From CAZDFU01 sp964504985 (GTDB lineage: Bacteria > Patescibacteriota > Microgenomatia > Daviesbacterales > UBA10151): a stretch of DNA of 64,000 nt. The notes under the pieces were generated by a model that saw nothing but the letters and a program-made list of their open reading frames with translations, was not told the origin of the DNA and made no database searches. The DNA lies in assembly GCA_964504985.1 (NCBI GenBank), contig CAZDFU010000004.1:1-64000 (forward strand), written 5' to 3'. Both the position numbers and the translations under genes were made by a program. Below, piece after piece: positions 49,355 to 57,998 of the stretch. Within the stretch, counting starts at the first letter, position 1, and each line of letters begins with the position of its first letter.

Positions 49355-50373
49355 ATTTAATTTTTATTCTTAAAACCACCAAGTATTTTCTAATAACCAT
49401 ACTTAGTGTTTTGGTTTTAATAATTTTAATTAATTTTGTATTTGAGAGAACTTATTCTCAGGCTGATAATTTAAAATTTGGAGTTAGTTTTTCCCCCAGG
49501 TATGCCAGGTATTTAAATTTGGATTGGCAGAAAGTTTATATACAAATGCTGGATGAGCTTAAGGTTAAAAACCTAAGACTTCCAGGTTATTGGACTAGTT
49601 TGGAACCCGGAAAGGGAAATTATGACTTTTCAGAAACAGATTTCATGCTTTCTGAGGCAGAAAAAAGGGGAGTAAGGGTAATTTTGGTGGTAGGGCTCAG
49701 GCAGCCCCGCTGGCCTGAATGCCATATCCCCTCATGGGCAAAAGGCTTAAGTATTAAAGATAGACAAGACAATGTTTTAGAGTTTGTTCAAAAAGTTGTT
49801 GAAAGATATAAGCAAAATAGGGCAATTTGGGCTTATCAGGTGGAGAATGAGCCATTTGTTTCCTGGTTTGGAGAAAATTGTGACCCGCCGGATAAGAGGT
49901 TTCTTGAAAGGGAAATTCAACTGGTAAAGAAACTGGATAACAGCAGGTCGGTGGTAGTTACGGACAGTGGTGAATGGAGCAGTTGGAATGGTGCCATGAC
50001 ATCATCAGATGTCTTAGGTGTTTCGCTTTACCGCAGGGCATACAATCCTCTGTTTGGTAATATCACTTATCCTGTCCCAGGTTTTATATACCCTTTGAAG
50101 TCAAATGTTATAAGGAAAGTCCTGGCCCCTTTTAACCAGAAAACCATTATTACTGAGCTTCAGGCAGAGCCTTGGGTCCAAAAAGCCATCCCTGATACTT
50201 CTTTGGAAGAACAAATGAAGTTATTTAGCATAGACAACTTTAAATCCAACTTAGATTATGCCAAAAAAACAGGCTTTGATGAGATTTACCTTTGGGGAGT
50301 AGAGTGGTGGTATTACATAGCAGGCAAAGGCCATACAGAATATCTTGATTTTGCAAAAACTATTTTCCAGTAG
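49351..50373 (+). CDS. Anchored TIM-barrel glycoside hydrolase-like protein
   Basis: 340 aa. Membrane anchor (about 9-30), then a clan GH-A barrel: FGVSFSPRYARYLNLDWQKVY, NLRLPGYWTSLEPGKGNYDFS, acid/base Glu in AYQVENEPFVSW (about 171) and nucleophile Glu in TIITELQAEPW (about 269). Exact GH family unsure (GH5/GH39/GH42-like). Acts outside the cell membrane. Coupled with the GT2 gene, which suggests trimming and building of the same glycan. Confidence 0.72.
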   Translation: MNLIFILKTTKYFLITILSVLVLIILINFVFERTYSQADNLKFGVSFSPRYARYLNLDWQKVYIQMLDELKVKNLRLPGYWTSLEPGKGNYDFSETDFMLSEAEKRGVRVILVVGLRQPRWPECHIPSWAKGLSIKDRQDNVLEFVQKVVERYKQNRAIWAYQVENEPFVSWFGENCDPPDKRFLEREIQLVKKLDNSRSVVVTDSGEWSSWNGAMTSSDVLGVSLYRRAYNPLFGNITYPVPGFIYPLKSNVIRKVLAPFNQKTIITELQAEPWVQKAIPDTSLEEQMKLFSIDNFKSNLDYAKKTGFDEIYLWGVEWWYYIAGKGHTEYLDFAKTIFQ

Positions 50374-51277
50374 TGGGGATTGTAGATGTAGACTGAATCC
50401 TGTCAATTGCAGGCTTTGTTAATTTTTCTGGCTCAACTGCTACCCATAAGTGATTGAACTTGGAGGTAAGTTCTAATCTACTGTTTACCATCGATCGTGC
50501 CATTGCTTGGCCTGCCCAAACTGGTACATAATTGTCATCTTTGCCCCAAATTAAATTTACAGGCTGGCTAATAGCTTGCAGTTGTTCTCTCTGATCTGCA
50601 TCTGTTGTTAACTTCAAAGTTTTTAAAACACTACTTGGGTGCCTTAAAAATCTTTTCATCATCATTCCTGATCCAGGATCTCTTTTTTTAAGCTCGTCTG
50701 GAATAGGAACATTCGGTGGCTGAAGAAATTCCTTTCTAAAAGCCATAACCCACTCAGTTAATGATCGTTTTAAAGGCCATCCAATGGCGCTTCCTGCTAC
50801 AATCCATTTAACATCCTCCGGATTTTGGATTGTGTATTCCCACCCCACAGCACTACCCATAGAACTTGTGACAAGTCCTGTTTCATCTCCTTTGTTAATT
50901 AAATTTAAAGCAGAAATTTCATTTGCTAAATCCGCAAAAGATGGTTTGGTAATTCCTCTGCGCTGAGCAGCCCTGGTTAGATCAAAAATGTTTGGAGCAA
51001 TTACTTGACCATAAGGTGCAAGTTGTAAAATATGTTCTGTCATCCCTTCGGGAACTTGGCCAGCATTATGAAGAAACAAAAGTTTGGGACCATCTTTACC
51101 GCTAACTAATACTTGAACGCCGTTAACCTTTAACTCTTCAACGCCTTCAGGCAACTTTGAGGAAACACTTTCAGGCTTAAGCCTCTTAATCCCAGATTTG
51201 ATCTTGGAAGCTATTTTAAATAGGTCTTTTTTGATACTTCTGGCTTCTGTTGGAAGTGGTGAAGGTATCTCAGACAT
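50360..51277 (-). CDS. Alpha/beta hydrolase
   Basis: 305 aa. LLFLHNAGQVPEGM (oxyanion strand), nucleophile Ser in VTSSMGSAVGW (SxSMGS instead of GxSxG), Asp in LIWGKDDNYVPVWAGQ and the His in FNHLWV near the end. The first about 55 residues are charged and may be a separate tail. Substrate unknown. Convergent with the glycosidase, overlapping by 14 nt. Confidence 0.78.
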   Translation of the reverse strand: MSEIPSPLPTEARSIKKDLFKIASKIKSGIKRLKPESVSSKLPEGVEELKVNGVQVLVSGKDGPKLLFLHNAGQVPEGMTEHILQLAPYGQVIAPNIFDLTRAAQRRGITKPSFADLANEISALNLINKGDETGLVTSSMGSAVGWEYTIQNPEDVKWIVAGSAIGWPLKRSLTEWVMAFRKEFLQPPNVPIPDELKKRDPGSGMMMKRFLRHPSSVLKTLKLTTDADQREQLQAISQPVNLIWGKDDNYVPVWAGQAMARSMVNSRLELTSKFNHLWVAVEPEKLTKPAIDRIQSTSTIPTTGK

Positions 51278-51313
51278 AAGCTCATTATAGCATTTCAGCC
51301 TGTTATTTTATGC

Positions 51314-51319
51314 TACAAT
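51314..51319 (+). promoter_or_regulatory. Extended -10 of polA
   Basis: TGCTACAAT; the box ends 6 nt before the ATG, so the polA transcript should begin at or next to the start codon. No strong -35. Confidence 0.55.
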
Positions 51320-51325
51320 TCCTTC

Positions 51326-54300
51326 ATGAAACGCTTAGTATTAGTTGATGGGAATGCTTTGCTTCACAGGGCTTATCATGCCACCCCTGCTTTTACTACC
51401 TCCAAAGGTGAGTTGATTAATGCAGTTTATGGTTTTTCCTCCATGATTTTAAGAGTAATAAATGAGCTTAAACCTGATTTTTTGGCTGTTGCCTGGGATG
51501 AAAAAGGCCCTACATTCAGGCATCAGGCTTATACCCAATATAAAGCCACCAGGGGCCCTGCAGAGGATGGATTATCTTCTCAATACAAAAGAGTCCATCA
51601 AGTAGTAGAAGCATTAAATATCCCTGAATTCAGCCTCTCAGGATATGAAGCTGATGACTTGATAGGAACTCTTGTAAAACAAGCAATTGAACTATCAACT
51701 ACCAACTGGAAACTGGAAACTATCGTTGTTACAGGAGATAGAGATATTATGCAGTTAATTGATAAAAATGTAAAAGTTTTGATGCCTAAAAAGACTTTAG
51801 CAGACGTTGGTTTATATGGGGTAGAGGAGTTTGTTGCCAGATTTGGCTTTTTTCCTAAGCAGTTAATTGATTATAAAGCCTTAAGAGGAGATGCATCTGA
51901 TAATATCCCTGGAGTTGCTGGGATTGGGGAAGTTTCTGCTACCAAATTAATTCACCAGTTTGAAAATATAGAAAATATTTATTTATCTAAAAATTTAAAA
52001 ACTCTTCCTGAAAGAATGCAGACACTCCTTGCTGAGGGAGCAGAATCAGCTGTTTTAAGTAAAAAATTAGCAACCTTAAATCTGGAAGCTCCTATAAAGC
52101 TGGATTTAAGCAAATGTGTGATGCATGATTTTGACCCGGATAAAGTCAAGAGTCTTTTTGACGAACTAGGTTTTAAAAGCCTGATTGCAAGAATACCAGG
52201 TGCTGATGTGTTGGAAAACAAAACAATATATGAGAAGCAACAAACCTTAAACAATTCCACTACAGAATTAGATTTGGAGGTGACCCCTGTCCTTGAAAGG
52301 ATGACAAAGGCTGGAATTTTAGTGGATTTGAAGTTTTTAAATAGACTTGGGAAAGACTTAAAGGGACAATTAGCTAATCTTGAGAAAGAAATATACTCAA
52401 ATATTGGACATCAGATTAATATAAACAGCCCAAAACAATTACAAGTAGTGCTTTTTGATGAACTAAACTTACCTGTTTTTAGAAAAACCAAAACAGGCAG
52501 ATCAACAGATGAAGAGACTTTAAGAGAACTCCAGACTGCCCATCCTGTTATTCCTTTGCTTTTGGAATACAGGACTCTTTTTAAACTTGTTTCAACTTAT
52601 GTTGATGCACTGCCTAAATATATAGGCGGGGATAAAAGAATTCATTCAACTTTTAATGTGGAGGGCGCAGCAACAGGCAGGCTTTCTTCTCAGGATCCAA
52701 ATCTCCAAAATATTCCTGTTAAAAATCAGATGGGTTCTGAAATTAGAAAAGCTTTCATTGCCTCAAAAGGGAAAGTTTTGCTGGGCGCAGATTATTCACA
52801 AATTGAGCTGAGGATTATGGCTCATCTTTCAGGTGATGACAATTTAAAAAAAGCATTTTCACAAGGACTGGATATTCATGCTGCCACAGCCTCAAAAATA
52901 TTTAAAGTAGCTCTTAAAGATGTTACCAAGCAACAAAGGTTGGTGGGCAAAACCATGAATTTTGCAACTCTTTATGGACAAGGCCCGCATGCTCTATCAA
53001 GACAATTGGCGGTGGAATATGAGGTTGCCAGATTATATATTGCTGAATATTTTGAACAATTTCCTAAAGTGAGGGAATGGATGAGCCAGACTTTGGAGCA
53101 GGCAATGGAAAAAGGCTATGTAGAAACTATCTGGGGCAGGAAAAGGTATATGCCGGAACTTAAAGCAGGTAATAGAATGATTAAAGCTGCAGGGGAAAGA
53201 GCAGCCATAAATCACCCTGTTCAGGGTTGTCTTCCTTGGGGGACAAAGATATTAACTTCTTGGGGGTATATACCTATAGGAGAGCTTTATGAAGAAAAGA
53301 ATAAACCACCTTTTGTATGGGATGGCAGTGAATGGAAAATTTACCAAGTATTAGATCGGGGAAAGGCACAGTTAGCTCGAATCAAGTTTTCTAATGGACA
53401 AATATTTAAATGCGATGTAAGACATAAAGTGTTAATTGTTGATAATGATGGGTACCAATGGAAGGAGTTTTCTCAGCTAAGATCAGGGATGAAAGTGTGT
53501 TTTAGCATGCCTAATATTCATGAATTCTCTTCAAAACCATTTCAATATAAACATATACCCAAAGCTAATAATGGAATTCCATTAGAGGTAACTGTAAACG
53601 AGGATTTCTGGTATTGGTTGGGATACTATATTGGAGATGGATATATAAGCAAGCGTTGGAATAGAGCTTGGGTTTACTCCCTAACCTACTTTTTTGGAGA
53701 ACATGAATACGAAAAAATGGAACGCTGCATTAAGTTCTTTGCCTCAATGGGTTTTCATCCAAGCCATAGAAAAACTACCCATCGTCCAGCAAGTAAATTA
53801 TCTACCCGCTATCATGTTACCATTCATTCACAAGGGCTTGGAAAGCTATTTGAAGCTATTGGACTCCCGATTGGTAAAAACGCTCACACTAAGCGTGTAC
53901 CACCTCGGGTTTTTATGGAAAACATTGAAAATCGCTGCTCTTTTATCAGAGGAATTATGCATTCAGATGGCTATAAATCCGTGAAAGAAAAAAATAATCC
54001 TAATATTCATCTTTGTCAGAGAGAGTTATTACAAGAAATACAGCTTTTATTGAAAACACTAGGTGTTGAGAGTCAAATTAAAGGACCCTATATATACAAA
54101 GATAAAATTTCCTACCGTTTGGATATTCATCGTAATGCCTTGGCTCAGATACTAAAAGAAGGAGAGGTTTCTTATTACAATCGTTATCTGAAAAAGATAG
54201 CACCTCAATTTTTAATACAAGAAACTATTGCCTTGGGGGGTCATCTTCAAAAAGTCCAACTCGCTACACAATCAGATTATGTTTTATACAGTCGTTGGAA

Positions 54301-54748
54301 AAGTGGTGGTTCTTCTTCCGTCTATCATCTAAAAATCTGGCTTAAGCGTAACAATATCGAAGTACGAACTCCTATCTATAACTACAATGAGATTATAGAG
54401 ATAGAAGCACTAGATGAGTTTGAAACAACGTATACATTGAGTGTGGCTGGAAGTCACCGTTTTGATAGTGAAGGAGTAATATCGAAAAACACTGCTGCAG
54501 ATATGATCAAAAAAGCCATGGTGGAGATAGATAGGGAAATTCAAAATTCAAAATTCAAAATTCAAAATTGTTGTTTAATGCTGCAAGTGCATGATGAGTT
54601 AGTTTTTGAGGTGGAGGAGAAGGAAGTTAAAAAGATAGCAGAGATGGTTAAAGAAAAGATGGAAAATGCCTTAAAACTTTCAGTGCCGGTAATTGTAGAT
54701 TTGAAAACCGGTCCAAATTGGGGGGAAATGAAGGAGTTAAAGGTATGA
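51326..54748 (+). CDS. polA: DNA polymerase I, interrupted by an intein
   Basis: 1140 codons including a 421-aa intein; mature protein about 719 aa. 5' nuclease domain at residues 1-290 (GDRDIMQLI, YKALRGDASDNIPGVAGIG), followed directly by the polymerase domain (DYSQIELRIMAHLSGD motif A, KTMNFATLYGQG O-helix, LMLQVHDELVFE motif C). The 3'-5' exonuclease domain of E. coli Pol I is absent altogether. The intein lies within AINHPVQG/TAADMIKKAM. Heptad-type repeats at 51692-51722 and 54539-54571 are read in frame (LSTTNWKLETI, IQNSKFKIQN). Confidence 0.95.
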   Translation: MKRLVLVDGNALLHRAYHATPAFTTSKGELINAVYGFSSMILRVINELKPDFLAVAWDEKGPTFRHQAYTQYKATRGPAEDGLSSQYKRVHQVVEALNIPEFSLSGYEADDLIGTLVKQAIELSTTNWKLETIVVTGDRDIMQLIDKNVKVLMPKKTLADVGLYGVEEFVARFGFFPKQLIDYKALRGDASDNIPGVAGIGEVSATKLIHQFENIENIYLSKNLKTLPERMQTLLAEGAESAVLSKKLATLNLEAPIKLDLSKCVMHDFDPDKVKSLFDELGFKSLIARIPGADVLENKTIYEKQQTLNNSTTELDLEVTPVLERMTKAGILVDLKFLNRLGKDLKGQLANLEKEIYSNIGHQININSPKQLQVVLFDELNLPVFRKTKTGRSTDEETLRELQTAHPVIPLLLEYRTLFKLVSTYVDALPKYIGGDKRIHSTFNVEGAATGRLSSQDPNLQNIPVKNQMGSEIRKAFIASKGKVLLGADYSQIELRIMAHLSGDDNLKKAFSQGLDIHAATASKIFKVALKDVTKQQRLVGKTMNFATLYGQGPHALSRQLAVEYEVARLYIAEYFEQFPKVREWMSQTLEQAMEKGYVETIWGRKRYMPELKAGNRMIKAAGERAAINHPVQGCLPWGTKILTSWGYIPIGELYEEKNKPPFVWDGSEWKIYQVLDRGKAQLARIKFSNGQIFKCDVRHKVLIVDNDGYQWKEFSQLRSGMKVCFSMPNIHEFSSKPFQYKHIPKANNGIPLEVTVNEDFWYWLGYYIGDGYISKRWNRAWVYSLTYFFGEHEYEKMERCIKFFASMGFHPSHRKTTHRPASKLSTRYHVTIHSQGLGKLFEAIGLPIGKNAHTKRVPPRVFMENIENRCSFIRGIMHSDGYKSVKEKNNPNIHLCQRELLQEIQLLLKTLGVESQIKGPYIYKDKISYRLDIHRNALAQILKEGEVSYYNRYLKKIAPQFLIQETIALGGHLQKVQLATQSDYVLYSRWKSGGSSSVYHLKIWLKRNNIEVRTPIYNYNEIIEIEALDEFETTYTLSVAGSHRFDSEGVISKNTAADMIKKAMVEIDREIQNSKFKIQNCCLMLQVHDELVFEVEEKEVKKIAEMVKEKMENALKLSVPVIVDLKTGPNWGEMKELKV
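53228..54490 (+). other. Intein with LAGLIDADG-type homing endonuclease in PolA
   Basis: Residues 635-1055 of the precursor. Starts with Cys (CLPWGTKILTSWGYIPIGEL, block A), block B region FKCDVRHKVL with the conserved His, endonuclease motifs WLGYYIGDGYISK and FIRGIMHSDGYKS, block F/G end RFDSEGVISKN with terminal Asn; the next extein residue is Thr. All splice residues are present, so it should splice to restore QGTAADMIK. It sits in the most conserved part of the polymerase, as inteins usually do. Confidence 0.93.
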
Positions 54749-54813
54749 ATAAGTTCCAACAGGACATTTTAGCTGAGATCAAAAAAGCTCCTAACGGGCA
54801 AAAAGTAGTTTAA
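54745..54813 (+). pseudogene. Possible remnant of an O6-alkylguanine alkyltransferase-like gene
   Basis: 22 codons: MNKFQQDILAEIKKAPNGQKVV-stop, overlapping the polA stop (ATGA). The sequence resembles the start of the MGMT/Ogt/ATL DNA-binding domain (FQxxVLxxLKxIPxGKV). Everything after Val22 is missing and the convergent gene ends there. Either a truncated leftover or chance. Confidence 0.3.
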
Positions 54814-55715
54814 ACAACGAGCTTTTTAACTGGTCTTTGTTCAGTGGTAAAACTTATTAGATTTGTTTTTTCCAGTATATAAAAAGTCAGCCATAAAATT
54901 GGGTAGACAAATAAATTAGTTAAAGAAGTTAAACCTGAAAGGGTAAAAAATAGCAAAATAGCCAAAATAACAGGTAGAAAACTGGTATATGGCTTTATTA
55001 AACTCTCAAATTGATCTTTAACTGTTTGTTTGATTGTATCTTCTAATGGATTTTTAGATTGGTTATCTAAAGTGTCAAGTATTTTTGGATCCAAGCCGGA
55101 TTGTTTTAAAAGATTGGGATTTTTCTTTAAAAGGTTAATTTGGTCATTTGTTATTTGTGGCATAGAAGTTTCCTGTTGATTGGAAAGTTGAGGCATGGGG
55201 GTCAGCTTTAAGGCGGATTCAATTAAAGAATCAGGGATCTTAAAACCTTTCTCAGAGATCGTTTTACTTGCTGAGAAAAAATAGATTATGCAGATTGATA
55301 ATATTAAAAGTCCTGACAGATTCCTGATAAGGGGGCTAAAAATAGAGTTTGGAGAAAAGGTAAGATAATTTTTTAAAGTAGTCCCTAAATTAAGAAAAGT
55401 AATCAGTAGATTAATAAGTATTAAAACAGAAAAAATAATTGCCAAGCCTGTCTCCCAAAAAAATAGCGGTATTAGTGAGGCCAAAATTCCTACAGGTAAA
55501 TTAATTTTCCAGTCTGAAGAGAGTGTTGCAAATACTACAAAAAGCAGGCTGGATAAAGGCAACAGGGCAGAAATAATAATGAGTTGAATAAAACTATTCA
55601 AAGAAAAAGAAAAGATAAAATCATATGATTTAGTTAAAGACGAAAGAGAAGATAAAAGGATAAAAAAGATGGCTAAAAAAAACGGGGCAAAAATAAGTTT
55701 TTTAACTATAGCCAT
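54810..55715 (-). CDS. Multi-pass membrane protein, unknown
   Basis: About 301 aa from the ATG at 55715 (MAIVKKLIFAPFFLA); the upstream extension to 55766 overlaps the divergent gene and lacks membrane pattern. Six or seven membrane helices, with a long hydrophilic loop in the middle (TPMPQLSNQQETSMPQITNDQINLLKKNP...DPKILDTLDNQSKNP). No family recognised. Confidence 0.6.
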   Translation of the reverse strand: MAIVKKLIFAPFFLAIFFILLSSLSSLTKSYDFIFSFSLNSFIQLIIISALLPLSSLLFVVFATLSSDWKINLPVGILASLIPLFFWETGLAIIFSVLILINLLITFLNLGTTLKNYLTFSPNSIFSPLIRNLSGLLILSICIIYFFSASKTISEKGFKIPDSLIESALKLTPMPQLSNQQETSMPQITNDQINLLKKNPNLLKQSGLDPKILDTLDNQSKNPLEDTIKQTVKDQFESLIKPYTSFLPVILAILLFFTLSGLTSLTNLFVYPILWLTFYILEKTNLISFTTEQRPVKKLVV

Positions 55716-55735
55716 GGTATACTTTTCATCATAAC

Positions 55736-56539
55736 ATGAAGACTTTAGTGACACATATAAATCCACACCTAGATGATATTGCAGCTGTTTGGCTGTTTAG
55801 AAGATTTAATCCTGATTTTAAAGACGCCTCTTTAGAGTTTATTTCGGCAACAAGGGAGGCAGCAAAAGATGAATCAGGAGAAAAGATTTATCTAGGCACC
55901 GGGGGAGGAAGGTTTGATGAACATAAAGAAGGGTTAGATTCAGCTGCTGCTACTTTGGTCTATGAACATTTAAAAGAGCAAGGGTTAACCCCTCATGATG
56001 AAATTACCCAAAAAGCATTGGAAAAATTAATAAACTGGAATCAGTTAATTGATACTGGTAAAGCCCCAAGTTCTGAATTTGATGAATTTAGCGTTCAGGC
56101 ATATCTTAGGCCTTTGGATAGTAATCCCCAAACTTCCCAAAAGGCAGTGGAGCTTGGAAGTGAGGTTTTAGACAGGATTTTAGAGGTCTTAAAAAGAAAT
56201 GAGCAGTCTCAAGTTGATTGGGAAAAAAGAATTGAGTTTGAAACAAAATTTGGTAAGTCTTATGCCATTGTTTCCGGGGCTGTTGATAGAGCTTTTTGTA
56301 AAAAGCAGGATGGAAACCTTTTTTTGATGGTTGATCCCAAGTATAAATCAGTCCAATTCTATTCTGATTCTTCAGATTTAGAACCCATTTATCAAAAGGT
56401 AAAAGAGATGGACCCTGAGGCCTCCTGGTTTTTGCACCAGTCTCACCATATGGTAATTTGTGGCTCAGGCTCTGCGCCTGACTCAAAGCCTACCAAACTT
56501 TCCGTTGAACAGTTAATCGAAGCAGCAAAGTCTGTCTGA
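55736..56539 (+). CDS. MYG1/DHH-like metal-dependent hydrolase
   Basis: 267 aa. Metal-binding pattern THINPHLDDIAAVWLFRRF at the start and GTGGGRFDEHKEGLDSAAATLVYEHL at about 56-81, as in MYG1-type proteins related to DHH phosphoesterases (exonuclease-like in eukaryotes). The C-terminal half contains AIVSGAVDRAFCK and HQSHHMVICGSGS. -10 TATACT at 55717-55722. Reaction not known in bacteria. Confidence 0.6.
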   Translation: MKTLVTHINPHLDDIAAVWLFRRFNPDFKDASLEFISATREAAKDESGEKIYLGTGGGRFDEHKEGLDSAAATLVYEHLKEQGLTPHDEITQKALEKLINWNQLIDTGKAPSSEFDEFSVQAYLRPLDSNPQTSQKAVELGSEVLDRILEVLKRNEQSQVDWEKRIEFETKFGKSYAIVSGAVDRAFCKKQDGNLFLMVDPKYKSVQFYSDSSDLEPIYQKVKEMDPEASWFLHQSHHMVICGSGSAPDSKPTKLSVEQLIEAAKSV

Positions 56540-56566
56540 ACTTAATTAAGAAGGAGGTGATATATT

Positions 56567-56755
56567 GTGTGTTATAACTGCGGATGCGGGATGCCGGATG
56601 ATGATATGGGTCAGGGTCATGCAGGAGTAGATCCAAACGGCAAATCCATCACCAATAAAACTTTTAAAGCAGCAGCTGATTCTCAGGGTATGAGCGAAGA
56701 TGATGCTAAGAAGAATAGTCTTGAACTTCTTCAAAAACTGGTTGGAAAAGGGTAA
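56567..56755 (+). CDS. Small Cys-containing acidic protein
   Basis: 62 aa from a GTG with a strong Shine-Dalgarno, AAGGAGGTGA, 7 nt upstream. N-terminus MCYNCGCGMPDDDMGQG holds three Cys in CxxCxC and could bind metal; the rest is helical (NKTFKAAADSQGMSEDDAKKNSLELLQKLV). Function unknown. It lies between the MYG1-like and GT4 genes. Confidence 0.7.
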   Translation: MCYNCGCGMPDDDMGQGHAGVDPNGKSITNKTFKAAADSQGMSEDDAKKNSLELLQKLVGKG

Positions 56756-56774
56756 TGTTTGATACAATACTTAT

Positions 56775-57944
56775 GTGAAGAGTTTAAAAGTAGCTTTGGT
56801 TCATGATTATTTAAGGGAATATGGTGGCGCTGAACGGGTATTGGAAGCTTTGCATGAAATTTTCCCTGATGCTCCCATTTTTACAGCTTATTTAAATCTT
56901 AGGGCCATGGGGGAAATTGGCAAAAGATTTAAAGATTGGGATATTAGGCCTTCCTGGTTTCAAAAATTCCCCTTTGGGAATAGACTTCTTTCTCCTTTTA
57001 GAATATTCGGCCCAATGATGTTTGAAAGTTTTGATCTGTCAGAATTTGATCTGGTGATTTCCTCTTCATCAGCAACTCATCTTGCTAAAGCTGCTATTAC
57101 CAAACCTGAAACTTTGCACATCAGCTATATTCATACCCCGCCCAGGTTTTTATATGGTTATACAACCTCTTTTAATTATAAAAAACATTGGTGGACCAGG
57201 ATAGGAGGGGAGATAATTAATCATGTTATGAGAATTTATGATTTTGAAGTAAGCCAGAGACCGGATATCTTAGTAGCCAATTCTAAAAATGTTGCTGCAA
57301 GGATAAAAAAGTTTTATAGAAGAGATGCTATTGTTATCTATCCACCAGTTGATTTATCAGAATTTACTCCTCAGTCCTTAGCCGTCAGAAAGTCTGAAAG
57401 CAGAAGACTGAAGACTGAAAGCTACTTTTTAGTTTTAAGCAGGTTAGTGAGAGGAAAAGGGGTGGAGTTGGTGGTGGAAGCTTGTGGAAAATTGGGTTTG
57501 CCATTGAAAGCAGCAGGCTCTGGCCCGGAATTGGATAATCTCAAAAAACTATCTACCAACTATCAACTATCAACTATCAACTTCTTGGGTTGGGTGTCAG
57601 ATGAGGAGAGAGTTAAATTATTAGAAAATGCCAGGGCTTTAATTGTATCATCAGAAGATGAGGATTTTGGTATTACTTCAATTGAGGCTCAGGCTGCAGG
57701 AACTCCTGTTATTGCTCCTGCCTCAGGAGGCTTTTTAGAGACAGTTTTACAAGGTAGAACTGGAATGCTATATGGGAAAGAAGGACTTGTAACAGTTGAG
57801 GATTTAACAGATGCATTACAAAAATTCGATCCTCAAAAATTTGATCCAGAGGTTTTAAGAAAAAATGCTGAAAAGTTTTCCAAAGAAAATTTCAAAAAAG
57901 AAGTCTTAGAGCTGATAGAAAAGAGTATAACCAAACAGAGTTAA
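56775..57944 (+). CDS. GT4-family glycosyltransferase
   Basis: 389 aa starting at GTG (the ATG just before it is followed by TGA). GT-B fold: VALVHDYLREYGGAERVLEAL at the start, ILVANSKNVAARIKKFY, and the C-terminal donor site SSEDEDFGITSIEAQAAGTPVIAPASGGFLETV. Retaining enzyme for envelope sugars. Two repeat-derived stretches are read in frame: 57385-57423 (VRKSESRRLKTES) and 57549-57585 (LSTNYQLSTINF). TACAAT at 56763-56768 is 6 nt before the GTG. Confidence 0.88.
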   Translation: MKSLKVALVHDYLREYGGAERVLEALHEIFPDAPIFTAYLNLRAMGEIGKRFKDWDIRPSWFQKFPFGNRLLSPFRIFGPMMFESFDLSEFDLVISSSSATHLAKAAITKPETLHISYIHTPPRFLYGYTTSFNYKKHWWTRIGGEIINHVMRIYDFEVSQRPDILVANSKNVAARIKKFYRRDAIVIYPPVDLSEFTPQSLAVRKSESRRLKTESYFLVLSRLVRGKGVELVVEACGKLGLPLKAAGSGPELDNLKKLSTNYQLSTINFLGWVSDEERVKLLENARALIVSSEDEDFGITSIEAQAAGTPVIAPASGGFLETVLQGRTGMLYGKEGLVTVEDLTDALQKFDPQKFDPEVLRKNAEKFSKENFKKEVLELIEKSITKQS

Positions 57945-57998
57945 TTCTTTCCAGGTAATTTGACAAAGAAATAACAGTAGAGTAGTCTAATCTTCTTC

